Assembly: GCF_048066175.1 (NCBI RefSeq)
Contig: NZ_JBLTXA010000006.1
Coordinates: 124,001 to 188,000 of the forward strand
Length of the DNA: 64,000 nucleotides
Source: Niveispirillum fermenti
Lineage (GTDB): Bacteria; Pseudomonadota; Alphaproteobacteria; Azospirillales; Azospirillaceae
Direction of reading: 5' to 3'
The translations under genes and the position numbers were made by a program. The notes beneath the pieces are model-generated. The model was not told the origin of the DNA and ran no database searches. It saw only the letters and a list, made by a program, of their open reading frames with translations. Every line of letters starts with the position of its first letter. Positions within the stretch are counted from its first letter, which is position 1. Of this stretch, positions 30,921 to 40,012 are shown piece by piece.

Positions 30921-31859
30921 TCATTCCGCCAGGAAGGCGCGCACGGGCACCAGGGTCGTGACCGGGTCCTCTTCCTGCGGCATATGGCCCAGACCGGGGA
31001 AACTGACCAGCCGCGCCTGCGGCAAGGCCGCCAGGAATTTCGGCGGATCACTGGCGAACGGCACCAGCCAGTCCTTTTCCCCCCAGACCAGCAGGGTGGG
31101 CGCCTGGATGGACCGCAACTGTTCCTCCGGCTCATGCAGGATATAGTTGGACAGGCGCTGTACCTGGGCCTTGCGCACGCCGGGCGCCAGCCAGGACTGG
31201 TGATAATTGTCCAGCATCACGGCCGTCAGCCGCCCCCGGTCCCCGTAAAGCGGCCCGATCACGGCTTCCACCGTCTCACGCTTCAGCGTATAGGGCAGCA
31301 TCTTCATCTGGCTGGGCAGTTCCGGCTTCCGGTCATAACCGAAGCCTGGCCGCGGGAAGCCGCCGGGCGCGATCAGCACCAGCTTTTCCACCTGTTCGGG
31401 GTGTGCGGCGGCGAAGTGCCAGGCAATCTGCCCGCCCAGCGAATTGCCGATCAGGGTGGCCCGGGTCACGCCCAGCGCATCCAGCAAGGCCTTCAACTGT
31501 TCGGCATCACGCTCCGGCGAATAGACACCCGACGGGTCCGGCCCCGTCAGGCCGTGCCCGGCCAGATCATAGCGGATGACATGGTGATCCTGCACAAGGT
31601 CGGTGGCCCAACCGTCCCAGCTTTGCAGCATGGAGGCGTTGCCATGGATCAGGACCAGCACGGGCGCGTCCGATGCCCCCTCACGCCGGACATGGAAGCG
31701 AACCCCCATGACCTCGACATAATCATCGATACTGCGCGCGAACCGCGCCTCCACATCTGCGCGCGGCAGATCCGGCGTGTAGGCCCACCAGGCGAAGCCG
31801 CCGATGCCAACCGCCGCCAGAACCAGGAGCACCAGCAGGATTTTCCCCAACAGGCGCAT
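30921..31859 (-). CDS. Alpha/beta hydrolase, membrane-anchored
   Basis: 312 residues. An N-terminal hydrophobic segment (about 5-26, KILLVLLVLAAVGIGGFAWWAY) is a signal anchor, so the enzyme faces the periplasm. The fold is complete: oxyanion motif LVLIHGNASMLQSWDGW, nucleophile elbow IGNSLGGQIAWHFA (Ser), the acid in LLVWGEKDWLVP and the catalytic His in GLGHMPQEEDP. ATG 31859 follows GGAGGGG; ATG 31865 is two codons upstream. Possible activities are esterase, lipase or haloalkane-type hydrolase; the substrate is unknown. Confidence 0.87.
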   Translation of the reverse strand: MRLLGKILLVLLVLAAVGIGGFAWWAYTPDLPRADVEARFARSIDDYVEVMGVRFHVRREGASDAPVLVLIHGNASMLQSWDGWATDLVQDHHVIRYDLAGHGLTGPDPSGVYSPERDAEQLKALLDALGVTRATLIGNSLGGQIAWHFAAAHPEQVEKLVLIAPGGFPRPGFGYDRKPELPSQMKMLPYTLKRETVEAVIGPLYGDRGRLTAVMLDNYHQSWLAPGVRKAQVQRLSNYILHEPEEQLRSIQAPTLLVWGEKDWLVPFASDPPKFLAALPQARLVSFPGLGHMPQEEDPVTTLVPVRAFLAE

Positions 31860-32062
31860 CTCCATCCCCTCCCTTATGTTTATGGCCGTTGCCGGCATGT
31901 TTATGGCCGTGCCGGCTGCTTCAGCATGGGCAAAGGCCCCTGCCCCGGCAAGTCAAATGAAATCCGAATCGAATTTCAAGTCACCCCTCGGGCTTGACGG
32001 GCGGACAAGCCTGGCGCATCCCTGCCCCCACCCCGGATGCCGATCCCGCCAGCAATGGACAT

Positions 32063-32734
32063 ATGACCATGACACGTCCTCTCCCCATTGTCGCCATCGA
32101 CGGCCCGGCAGCGTCCGGCAAGGGCACATTGGCCCGCCGCGTCGCCGATGCCCTGGGTTTCGCCCTGCTGGACACGGGCGCGCTCTACCGCGCCGTGGCC
32201 CTGTCCATGATCCGGTCTGGGGCCGATCTGGACGACCCCGCCGCCGCCGCCGCCGCCGCCCGCGCCCTGACAGCCGACGATATTGCCCGGCTGACCGCCG
32301 ACCCCGCCCTGCGCCAGGACGATACGGCGGCCGGCGCCTCCCGCGTGTCGGCCGTGACGGGTGTCCGGCTGGCCTTGCTGGAATTCCAGCGCGCCTTCGC
32401 GGCCTGCCCGCCGGGCGGGGCCGCAGGCGCCGTGCTGGACGGGCGCGACATCGGCACCGTCATCTGTCCCGACGCGCCCGTGAAACTGTTCGTGACGGCG
32501 AGCGTGGAGGTCAGGGCCCGCCGCCGCTTCGATGAATTGCGCGGCCGCGGGGAGACCCCGTCCTTCCCCGACGTGCTGGCCGACATGCAGGCCCGCGACG
32601 CCCGCGACTCCAACCGGGCCATCGCCCCCCTGGTCCCGGCCCGCGACGCCGTGGTGCTGGACAATTCCGACAAGGATGTCCGGCAATCGTTCGAGGAGGC
32701 GATGCAGGTCATCAGGGCGCGACTTCCCGCCTGA
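32063..32734 (+). CDS. cmk: Cytidylate kinase
   Basis: Phosphorylates CMP and dCMP with ATP. 223 residues. P-loop IAIDGPAASGKGTLA-type sequence at residues 10-22, CMP-binding LLDTGALYRAVAL, GRDIGTVICPDAPVKLFVTAS and RARRRFDEL (the lid) are all visible, and SNRAIAPLVPA is the standard C-terminal block. An Ala-run (DDPAAAAAAARALT) is a lineage insertion. ATG 32063 or 32069. It lies upstream of rpsA in the order cmk-rpsA typical of proteobacteria, separated by 450 bp that contain a promoter for rpsA. Confidence 0.96.
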   Translation: MTMTRPLPIVAIDGPAASGKGTLARRVADALGFALLDTGALYRAVALSMIRSGADLDDPAAAAAAARALTADDIARLTADPALRQDDTAAGASRVSAVTGVRLALLEFQRAFAACPPGGAAGAVLDGRDIGTVICPDAPVKLFVTASVEVRARRRFDELRGRGETPSFPDVLADMQARDARDSNRAIAPLVPARDAVVLDNSDKDVRQSFEEAMQVIRARLPA

Positions 32735-32776
32735 CACCCCCCGCCTGACACCCATGCGTCCGGAGCGGCCGCCCGC

Positions 32777-32815
32777 GCGCGCTCCCCGCGACTCATTCGG
32801 TTGCGGGGAGCGCGC
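32777..32815. terminator. Hairpin overlapping the rpsA promoter
   Basis: GCGCGCTCCCCGC (32777-32789), a 13-nt loop, GCGGGGAGCGCGC (32803-32815): a perfect 13-bp stem 43 bp beyond cmk. There is no T-run. The right arm covers the -35 element of the rpsA promoter. Confidence 0.55.
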
Positions 32816-32829
32816 ATCGCGGCTATATA
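32801..32829 (+). promoter_or_regulatory. Candidate sigma-70 promoter of rpsA
   Basis: TTGCGG (32801-32806), 17-nt spacer, TATATA (32824-32829). Predicted transcript start is near 32836, about 350 nt before the rpsA ATG. Assigned by consensus only. Confidence 0.55.
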
Positions 32830-33186
32830 GGCCGCCTGTCCCGAAGGACATGAAGGATCGTGACGCGAGCGGCGACCCCCGGGCCCAGGGCCCGAGCGTG
32901 TCGATGCCCGCGTTTTTGCTTGAAAAACGTCCTCGCCGGCGCTCGCCGCCGGTGCCGCCATGGCCTTCATCGGTTCCCCGCCCGGCATTCCGCCGGCGGT
33001 GAGGCCGGTATCTTCGGGACCGGGACCTGTCCGGGCAACCGGCCCGGGGCCCGCGCGCATCCAAGCCGCCGGACATGGTGTCCGGTGCGGCGGTGGCAAA
33101 GCCTTATCGGCCGGCTCGGGCGTGCCGGTTCGGGGGCGGCGTCATCGTTTGGTTCAACCCGAAACAGTCTGCCCATTGGAGTTCAA

Positions 33187-34881
33187 ATGGCACAGGTTTC
33201 CGCCGCGAAGGAAAGCTTCGCCGCTCTGCTTGAAGAATCGTTCGGCTCTTCCGACAGCCTGGAAGGCACCGTCGTCAAGGGTCGCATCCTCAGCATCGAC
33301 AACGACATGGTGCTGATCGATGTCGGCCTGAAGTCCGAGGGCCGCGTCGCCCTGAAGGAATTCGCCGTCCCGGGCCAGCCGGTGGAACTGAAGGCCGGTG
33401 ACACGGTCGAAGTCTACCTGGAGCGTATGGAAGACAAGAACGGCGAAGCCGTCCTGTCGCGTGAAAAGGCCAAGCGCGAGGAAGCCTGGACCCTGCTGGA
33501 AAAGTCCTTCACGGACCAGTCCCGCGTCACCGGCATCATCTTCGGCCGCGTCAAGGGTGGCTTCACCGTCGATCTGAACGGCGCCGTGGCCTTCCTGCCG
33601 GGCAGCCAGGTCGATATCCGTCCGGTGCGCGACATCGCCCCGCTGATGGGCACGCCGCAGCCGTTCCAGATCCTGAAGATGGACCGCTCGCGCGGCAACA
33701 TCGTCGTTTCCCGCCGCGCCGTGCTGGAAGAAAGCCGTGCGGAAGCCCGCTCCGAGCTGGTCGCCTCCCTCAAGGAAGGCCAGGTTCTGCAGGGCGTGGT
33801 CAAGAACATCACCGATTACGGTGCGTTCGTTGACCTGGGTGGCGTTGACGGCCTGCTGCACGTCACCGACATCGCCTGGCGCCGCATCAACCACCCGTCC
33901 GAAGCCCTGCAGATCGGCCAGACCGTCACGGTCCAGGTCATCCGCTTCAACCCGGAGACCCAGCGCATCAGCCTCGGCATGAAGCAGCTGGAAGCCGATC
34001 CGTGGGAGGGCGTGGAAGCCAAGTACCCGCCGCAGGCCAAGTTCAAGGGCCGCGTCACCAACATCACCGACTACGGCGCCTTCGTGGAGCTGGAGCCGGG
34101 TATCGAGGGTCTGGTCCACGTCTCCGAGATGAGCTGGACCAAGAAGAACGTCCATCCGGGCAAGATCGTTTCCACCTCGCAGGAAGTGGAAGTGATGGTC
34201 CTGGACGTCGATCCGGTGAAGCGCCGTATCTCGCTGGGTCTGAAGCAGACCATGCAGAACCCCTGGGAAGCCTTCGTCGAGAAGTTCCCGGGCGGCACCG
34301 AGCTGGAAGGCGAGGTCAAGAACATCACCGAATTCGGTCTGTTCGTTGGTCTGCCGGGCGACATCGACGGCATGGTCCACCTGTCCGATCTGGACTGGAA
34401 CACCCCGGGCGAGCAGGCGATCCAGGAATACAAGAAGGGCGATCAGGTCAAGGTCAAGGTCCTGGACGTTGACGTTGAGAAGGAGCGCATCTCGCTCGGC
34501 ATCAAGCAGCTTGCTTCCGATCCGTTCGAGAGCGCCGCTGCCGGCATCAAGAAGGGCGAGGTCGTCACCTGCACCGTGACCCAGATCACCGAAGGCGGGA
34601 TCGAGGTCGAGGTGGGTGAAGGCTTCACCGGCTTCATCCGCAAGTCCGACCTGTCGCGCGAGCGTTCCGAGCAGCGCCCCGACCGCTTCGCCGTTGGCGA
34701 AAAGGTCGATGCCAAGGTCACCCAGGTCGATCGCGGTTCCCGCAAGATCGGCCTGTCGATCAAGGCCAAGGAAGTCGAGGAAGAGAAGACCGCCATGGCC
34801 GAGTACGGCTCGTCCGACAGCGGCGCTTCCCTGGGCGACATCCTGGGTGCGGCCCTGAAGCGCAGGCAGCAGAACGACTGA
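33187..34881 (+). CDS. rpsA: Small ribosomal subunit protein bS1
   Basis: 564 residues with six S1 RNA-binding repeats, the full-length form that loads mRNA onto the 30S subunit. Repeats start near SLEGTVVKGRILSIDNDMVLIDVG, RVTGIIFGRVKGGFTVDLNG, VLQGVVKNITDYGAFVDLGG, KFKGRVTNITDYGAFVELEP, ELEGEVKNITEFGLFVGLPG and VVTCTVTQITEGGIEVEVGE. The last diverges and lacks the DYGAF core, as usual. ATG 33187 has GGAG 6 nt upstream and gives MAQVSAAKESFAALLEESFG. Codon use is more biased than in its neighbours, consistent with high expression. A strong terminator follows. Confidence 0.98.
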   Translation: MAQVSAAKESFAALLEESFGSSDSLEGTVVKGRILSIDNDMVLIDVGLKSEGRVALKEFAVPGQPVELKAGDTVEVYLERMEDKNGEAVLSREKAKREEAWTLLEKSFTDQSRVTGIIFGRVKGGFTVDLNGAVAFLPGSQVDIRPVRDIAPLMGTPQPFQILKMDRSRGNIVVSRRAVLEESRAEARSELVASLKEGQVLQGVVKNITDYGAFVDLGGVDGLLHVTDIAWRRINHPSEALQIGQTVTVQVIRFNPETQRISLGMKQLEADPWEGVEAKYPPQAKFKGRVTNITDYGAFVELEPGIEGLVHVSEMSWTKKNVHPGKIVSTSQEVEVMVLDVDPVKRRISLGLKQTMQNPWEAFVEKFPGGTELEGEVKNITEFGLFVGLPGDIDGMVHLSDLDWNTPGEQAIQEYKKGDQVKVKVLDVDVEKERISLGIKQLASDPFESAAAGIKKGEVVTCTVTQITEGGIEVEVGEGFTGFIRKSDLSRERSEQRPDRFAVGEKVDAKVTQVDRGSRKIGLSIKAKEVEEEKTAMAEYGSSDSGASLGDILGAALKRRQQND

Positions 34882-34924
34882 TCCGGCAACGGATCAGCCC
34901 TCTGCCAGGGTTGAGAGTAGCGAA

Positions 34925-34952
34925 GGCCGCCGGGGTGACCCGGCGGCCTTTT
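34925..34952 (+). terminator. Rho-independent terminator of rpsA
   Basis: GGCCGCCGGG, loop GTGA, CCCGGCGGCC, TTTT. A perfect 10-bp stem with GNRA-like loop, about 43 bp after the rpsA stop. Confidence 0.95.
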
Positions 34953-35147
34953 GCTTGTGCGGCTCGGCTGCCGCATTTCCTGCAATCCTGTGCGGGAGAC
35001 AGGGATTGGGCCGCGCCGTCCGCCTGGATATCGTCCAGTCCCGGGGGTTGCCGGCGGCCAGGCCAACCGGTCTCCGCGAAGGTCGCAGCCGACACGGTGG
35101 AGCTTTTGCCCTGTCCCGCGCCGACCGACTGCCCCCTCTCCTTATCC

Positions 35148-36968
35148 TTAACCCCTCACCTGCTTCACCCAGGCATCCACCTGCCCTTCCAGCACGGTCA
35201 GGGGCAGGCCGCCGGACCCCAGCACGACATCGTGGAAACCCTTGATGTCGAACCTGTCCCCCAGGGCCGCCCGGGCCTTTTCCCGCAATTCCAGGATCTT
35301 CAACTGGCCCAGCTTGTAGGCGCAGGCCTGGCCGGGCATGACGATGTAGCGGTCGATCTCGATCGTCACGGCCGCCTCGTTCATGCCCGTGGTGTCGCGC
35401 ATGTAGGTGATGGCTTCTTCACGGGTCCAGCGCTTGGCATGCAGGCCGGTATCGACCACCAGCCGCACGGCCCGGAACAGTTCGGCGCGCAGCCGGCCCA
35501 GATCGCCATGGGGATCGTCCTCGTACATGCCCATTTCCTTGGCCAGAAGCTCGGCATAGAGCGCCCAGCCCTCCGCATAGGCCGTAAAGGGATAGACCTT
35601 GCGGAAGGTCGGCACGTCCTGGATGTTCTGGGCCAGGGCCAGTTGGAAATGATGGCCTGGCACGGCCTCGTGATAGACCAGGGTGGGCAGGCCGAACTTG
35701 GCCTCCCGCGATTTTTCCCCCAGGTTGATATAGAAGATGCCGGGGCGCGAACCGTCCAGCGCGGGGGGATTGTAATAGCCGCCGGGGGCCGTCGCCTCCG
35801 CATAATCGGGCACGGCCTGGATATCCAGCGGCTGCGGCGGCAATGTGCGGAACCAGTCGCCCGATTTGGCCAGGATCGTATCACTCATCCGTTTCAGATC
35901 AGCCAGTTCCTGGGCGCGGCCTTCGGGGCCGGGCGGGTAATGCTGGGCCGGGTCCTGTTCAAGCTGCGCGACGCGCTCTGCCACCGTGCCGTCCGGGTGC
36001 CCCAGCCCCTGCAACAGCGCATCCATCTCCCCCGTTATGCGTGCCACCTCCGACAAGCCGATCTGGTGGATCGTTTCGGGATCGATATCGACTGTGGTGT
36101 TGGCACGCAAAGCGGCGCGATAGAACCGTTCCCCATCGGGCAGGCGCCAGACGCCGGCATCGGCCGTGGCCTTGGGCCTGATTTCCTGCCGCAACAGTGC
36201 GGCCAGATCGCGATAGGCGGGATAGACATCCTGTTCCACCGCCGCCGTTGCGGCGGCCAACAGGCGCTGGCGATCCGCATCGCCGACACCGGCCTTTTCA
36301 AGGCGCGCAGCGAAGGTGGCGACAAGCGGGTTTTCCGCCACGGGCCCGGCCGTGAAGCCGTCCAGCACGACCAGCGCCTTGTCGACCACGAAATCGGGCG
36401 GCACGACGCCGGCCCGCGCCTGTTCCCTGACCGCATCGGCCAGTTGCGTGAATTTCGGCCGTACCGCCTGCAGGCGGCTGACATAGCGTTCGGCCGACTT
36501 CACATCCTTCACGACATGGGCATTCGTCAGGAACTGCGGCAGCCTGACGGGAACGGAGAAAAGCTGGTCCACCGGATAGAGCCCGGCCGCCGCCGTGACC
36601 CATGGAAAATCCAGCAAGTCGAGCTGGGTGCGGTAGAATTCCAGCATCACCTGCTGCGACACCGCCTTCTGGCCCGTCAGGCCCGTGAAACCCTCGATCT
36701 CCTTGATATAGGCCGTCAGGTCCCGGCGGGTGCGTGCCAGATCATCCGGGCTGATCCGGTCCAGCTTGCCGGAATGGAAGTCCAGCAGCGTGCCATCGAC
36801 AAAGCCCAACTGCGTCAGCAGTTCCGGACTGTCCATGATTTGGGCAAGCGTCTGACGCTCCACCGTCGGATGAATGGGCAGCGGGCCCCACAACCCCCAG
36901 GCCACCGCCACGGCAGCCAGACCGACGACACCCCCGACGGTGCCCAACAGAACGCGCTTCAATTTCAT
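35148..36968 (-). CDS. DUF885 family zinc-metallopeptidase-like protein
   Basis: 606 residues. An N-terminal hydrophobic helix (about 4-26, VLLGTVGGVVGLAAVAVAWGLW) anchors or exports it. The DUF885 body carries the zincin motif HEAVPGHHFQLAL, with the downstream ligand region YAEGWALYAELLAKEMG and GQACAYKLGQLKI. These are hallmarks of the family, which has thermolysin-like metal sites; substrates are mostly unknown. ATG 36968 follows GGGGA; ATG 36983 is in frame. Divergent from the second propeller regulator, 223 bp apart, so the regulator may control it. Confidence 0.88.
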   Translation of the reverse strand: MKLKRVLLGTVGGVVGLAAVAVAWGLWGPLPIHPTVERQTLAQIMDSPELLTQLGFVDGTLLDFHSGKLDRISPDDLARTRRDLTAYIKEIEGFTGLTGQKAVSQQVMLEFYRTQLDLLDFPWVTAAAGLYPVDQLFSVPVRLPQFLTNAHVVKDVKSAERYVSRLQAVRPKFTQLADAVREQARAGVVPPDFVVDKALVVLDGFTAGPVAENPLVATFAARLEKAGVGDADRQRLLAAATAAVEQDVYPAYRDLAALLRQEIRPKATADAGVWRLPDGERFYRAALRANTTVDIDPETIHQIGLSEVARITGEMDALLQGLGHPDGTVAERVAQLEQDPAQHYPPGPEGRAQELADLKRMSDTILAKSGDWFRTLPPQPLDIQAVPDYAEATAPGGYYNPPALDGSRPGIFYINLGEKSREAKFGLPTLVYHEAVPGHHFQLALAQNIQDVPTFRKVYPFTAYAEGWALYAELLAKEMGMYEDDPHGDLGRLRAELFRAVRLVVDTGLHAKRWTREEAITYMRDTTGMNEAAVTIEIDRYIVMPGQACAYKLGQLKILELREKARAALGDRFDIKGFHDVVLGSGGLPLTVLEGQVDAWVKQVRG

Positions 36969-37191
36969 CGTGATGTTCCCCACATTCTTGCTTGCCGGCC
37001 GATGGTCCGATCACCGGTCGCGGAATGACCAGCCTACAATGGCCGGGCCGCCGCGACCAGGGGGCCAAGCCCCGGCACCGGGCCATTGCGCCCGCCCCGG
37101 CCGGAACCAGCGCCGCCTTGCCATTTGCCAATCGGGGCCAATCGCGGCACTCTGCGCGCCGGCGGAAGAACGATAAGGGGACGGCAGGCGC

Positions 37192-39309
37192 ATGGGCGTG
37201 GCGATGGGCACCATCGATCTGGCCGTGGAGCCGGATTTCCATCTGGGCCCCTGGCTGGTCCGCCCGTCGCTGGGGCTGGCGCTACGCGACGGTGCGGAGG
37301 TGCGGCTGGAACCGCGCGTACTTCAAACCCTGATCGTGCTGGTCCGGGCCGGGGGGCGCACCGTGTCGCGGGCCGAACTGATGCGTACCGCCTGGGGGCT
37401 GGAGGTCAGTGACGACGCCATCGGCCGCTGCATCGGCCGGCTGCGGGCCGTGCTGACCGTGGATGGCGTGATCACCTTCGAAACCATCCCCAAGATCGGT
37501 TATCGGCTGATTATTCCGGATACAGAACAAGATATCGTTGCGGAATCGAAACAAGTAGACAGCCCCGCAACGGCACCCGATGGGCCAGCGGCCACGGCAC
37601 CCCGCCGGCCAGGCCTGCTGCTGGGCGCCGCCATCCTGGCCCTGGCGGGGGTGGCCGGACTGTGGCTGGCGTTGGGGGGGCCGGCGGCGGCGCCGACAGC
37701 CACGGTCCTGCCCCTGACCAGCGATCCGGGGCAGGAGATGCATCCCGCCATCAGCCCCGGCGGCGGACAGATCGTCTATGCCGCCGATCGGGCCGGGCAA
37801 GGCTTCGACCTCTGGCTGCAGTCGCTGTCCGGCGGCACGCCCGTGCGCCTGACGGACGACCGGGCGCATGACCTGTTCCCCGCCTGGTCACCCGATGGCG
37901 GCCGCATCGCCTTCATCCGCAGCGAGGCGGGCAAGCCGTGCCGCATCCTGGTCCGGCCCGTGCCGTCCGGTCCGGAACGCCCGGTGGGCGCCTGCACCAC
38001 CTATCGCGAAACCCAGCCCGTCTGGCTGGACGCAGACCATCTGGCCTTCAGCGAGCGGGCCGCCAGGGGCGAGCCGGCCCGCATATGGTCCCTGGCCCTG
38101 TCGGGCGAGCGGGCCGGCACGCTTGTCCCCCTGACCGACCCGCCGGCCGGCCAGGCGGGTGACAGCGACCCCGCCATATCCCCCGATGGCCGGCGGCTGG
38201 CCTTCATGCGCCATCTGGGCGTCGGCGTCAGCGAGGTGCATGTGCGCGATCTGGCCACGGGCCGCGAAACCCGCGTGACACAGGATGGGCGGAAGCTGCA
38301 CGGGGTGGTCTGGTCGGGTGACGGGCGCTGGCTTTATGTCTCGTCCAGCCGCACGGGCGATTTCGGCCTTTGGCGTTTCGACCCGGACGGGCGGCAGCCG
38401 CCGCAGCGCATCGCCCCCGGCCTGAATCTGCTGGGCCGGGTGGCGGCCGGCGGCGACCGGGTGGCGGCAGAGGTGCGGACCAACCGTTCCGCCCTGCTGC
38501 GGCTGGAGCCCGATGGCGGCACCAGCCCGGCCATCCCGCCCAGCACGCGCCTGGACTGGGACCCCGATGTGTCCCCTGACGGGGCCATCGCCTTCGCCTC
38601 CGACCGGACGGGCATGTTCGAGATCTGGGTGGCCGACCCCGGCGCGGCACCCGTCCCCGTGACGCAGTTCGGGGGCGCCTATACCCAGTCGCCCCGCTGG
38701 GCGCCCGACGGGCGGCGGCTGGCCCTGATTTCCACGGTGGACGGCAATCCCGGCCTGTTCATCCTGGAAAGGGCCAGCGGCCGGCTGACCCGCGTCGCCG
38801 CCGAACCGGGGGTGGAGGACCGGGCCCCCGCCTGGTCCCGGGATGGGAGACGGCTCTATTTCGCGTCCAACCGGCAGGGTGACTGGCGCATCTGGCTGAG
38901 CCGCCCGCCCTACAGGGAGGCCATGCCCATCACCGGGCCCGGCTGGCGCGCCGCCAAGGAGAGCGCGGACGGCAAATGGCTCTATCTGGCCCATGCGACG
39001 CAGCGCGGCCTGTGGCGTCAGCCCGCCGATGGCGGCCCGGCCGAGAAGATCAGCGAGGTGCTGGACCCCTATGACGTGGAGAATTGGGTAACCGGCCCGG
39101 CCGGCGTGCATCTGGTGGAACGGGTGCCGCAGCAGGGTGCCCGCATCCTGCTGCTGCCGGCCGATGGTGGGGAGCCGCGGATCGTGGCGCCGCTGCCCGA
39201 CGCGCTTTACAAATCCTCCCTGGCGATCGACCCCGAGGGGCGGCTGGTGGCCGGGGAACATCAGGGCACCATGGTCGATATCGTCGATATCCGCATCGCC
39301 GCCCCCTGA
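37192..39309 (+). CDS. Membrane-bound winged-helix regulator with TolB-like propeller (copy 2)
   Basis: 705 residues, same architecture as 7526-9727. CadC-type winged helix at about 20-108 (LEPRVLQTLIVLVRAGGRTVSRAELMRTAWG, then DDAIGRCIGRLRAVL, ETIPKIGYRLIIP); Pro/Ala linker; one membrane helix at about 141-161 (LLLGAAILALAGVAGLWLAL); then a periplasmic PD40/TolB propeller ('SPGGGQIVYAADRAG', 'SPDGGRIAFIRSEAG', 'SPDGRRLAFMRHLG', 'APDGRRLALISTVDG'). The propeller has about eight or nine units. It lies divergent from the DUF885 gene and about 210 bp upstream of the iorAB-like oxidoreductase on the same strand; both are candidate targets. Start ATG 37192 or 37204. Confidence 0.87.
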   Translation: MGVAMGTIDLAVEPDFHLGPWLVRPSLGLALRDGAEVRLEPRVLQTLIVLVRAGGRTVSRAELMRTAWGLEVSDDAIGRCIGRLRAVLTVDGVITFETIPKIGYRLIIPDTEQDIVAESKQVDSPATAPDGPAATAPRRPGLLLGAAILALAGVAGLWLALGGPAAAPTATVLPLTSDPGQEMHPAISPGGGQIVYAADRAGQGFDLWLQSLSGGTPVRLTDDRAHDLFPAWSPDGGRIAFIRSEAGKPCRILVRPVPSGPERPVGACTTYRETQPVWLDADHLAFSERAARGEPARIWSLALSGERAGTLVPLTDPPAGQAGDSDPAISPDGRRLAFMRHLGVGVSEVHVRDLATGRETRVTQDGRKLHGVVWSGDGRWLYVSSSRTGDFGLWRFDPDGRQPPQRIAPGLNLLGRVAAGGDRVAAEVRTNRSALLRLEPDGGTSPAIPPSTRLDWDPDVSPDGAIAFASDRTGMFEIWVADPGAAPVPVTQFGGAYTQSPRWAPDGRRLALISTVDGNPGLFILERASGRLTRVAAEPGVEDRAPAWSRDGRRLYFASNRQGDWRIWLSRPPYREAMPITGPGWRAAKESADGKWLYLAHATQRGLWRQPADGGPAEKISEVLDPYDVENWVTGPAGVHLVERVPQQGARILLLPADGGEPRIVAPLPDALYKSSLAIDPEGRLVAGEHQGTMVDIVDIRIAAP

Positions 39310-39518
39310 TCCCTTCCACCGGCCCACCCCTCACCGGCCGAACATCGTCACCGGCGGGCCCGATCCGCCGGTTGACCGGGCCATCGGCAGAATATCGGGG
39401 TTCCGCCGGCCAACCGTCGGGCCATCCCGCTTTCCCCCCGCCGCCATCCGCCCCACCCTGTGCCGCGACCGACGAGCCGGACAGCCGGCAGCACAGGGTG
39501 ACAGGACGGAAGGGCGGA

Positions 39519-39977
39519 ATGCGTTACGAGATCGAGGTGAATGGCCAGCCCCGCATTGTGGATGTCCCGGAGGACATGCCGCTTCTGTGGGTGCTGCGCG
39601 ACATGCTGGGCCTGACGGGCACCAAGTTCGGCTGCGGCATCGCCCAATGCGGCGCCTGTACCGTGCAGCTTGACGGGTTTCCCGTGCGAAGCTGCCAGTT
39701 CCCCATGGAGCAGTTCGACGGCCAGAAGGTGACGACCGTGGAAGGCCTGTCGCCCGATCGGTCGCATCCGCTGCAAAAGGCCTGGATCGAGGGGCAGGTG
39801 CCGCAATGCGGCTATTGCCAGTCGGGCATGCTGATGGCCGCCGAGGCGCTGCTGCGCGAGAAGCCCCAGCCCAGCGACGCCGATATCGACGATGCCATCA
39901 CCAACCTGTGCCGCTGCGGCACCTATCCCCGCATCCGTCGCGCCATCCGCGTGGCCGCCGGCATGCCCCCGGCCTGA
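39519..39977 (+). CDS. iorA: 2Fe-2S subunit of molybdenum hydroxylase (isoquinoline 1-oxidoreductase alpha type)
   Basis: 152 residues with two [2Fe-2S] clusters, passing electrons from the Mo site. Plant-ferredoxin-type cluster: Cys39, Cys44, Cys47 and Cys59 (KFGCGIAQCGACTVQ..RSC). Second, xanthine-oxidase-type cluster: Cys97, Cys100, Cys131 and Cys133 (QCGYCQSG..NLCRCGTY). It fits the IorA/CoxS family, and no FAD subunit gene accompanies it, as in the isoquinoline oxidoreductase group, where cytochromes take the electrons. ATG 39519 has GGAAGGG just upstream. The large subunit gene starts 35 bp downstream. The actual substrate may be an aldehyde or N-heterocycle. Confidence 0.92.
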   Translation: MRYEIEVNGQPRIVDVPEDMPLLWVLRDMLGLTGTKFGCGIAQCGACTVQLDGFPVRSCQFPMEQFDGQKVTTVEGLSPDRSHPLQKAWIEGQVPQCGYCQSGMLMAAEALLREKPQPSDADIDDAITNLCRCGTYPRIRRAIRVAAGMPPA

Positions 39978-40012
39978 TCCGGCCCGCAACCTTTTCCAAG
40001 GGAGACGCCATC

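Larger units (their letters stand above)
32735..33186. other. cmk-rpsA intergenic region and long rpsA leader
   Basis: 452 bp without a supported gene. It contains a 13-bp-stem hairpin at 32777-32815, the probable rpsA promoter at 32801-32829 and a leader of about 350 nt rich in GC palindromes, for example GGGCCCAGGGCCC near 32880. A leader this long fits autogenous control of S1 synthesis. Confidence 0.6.
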
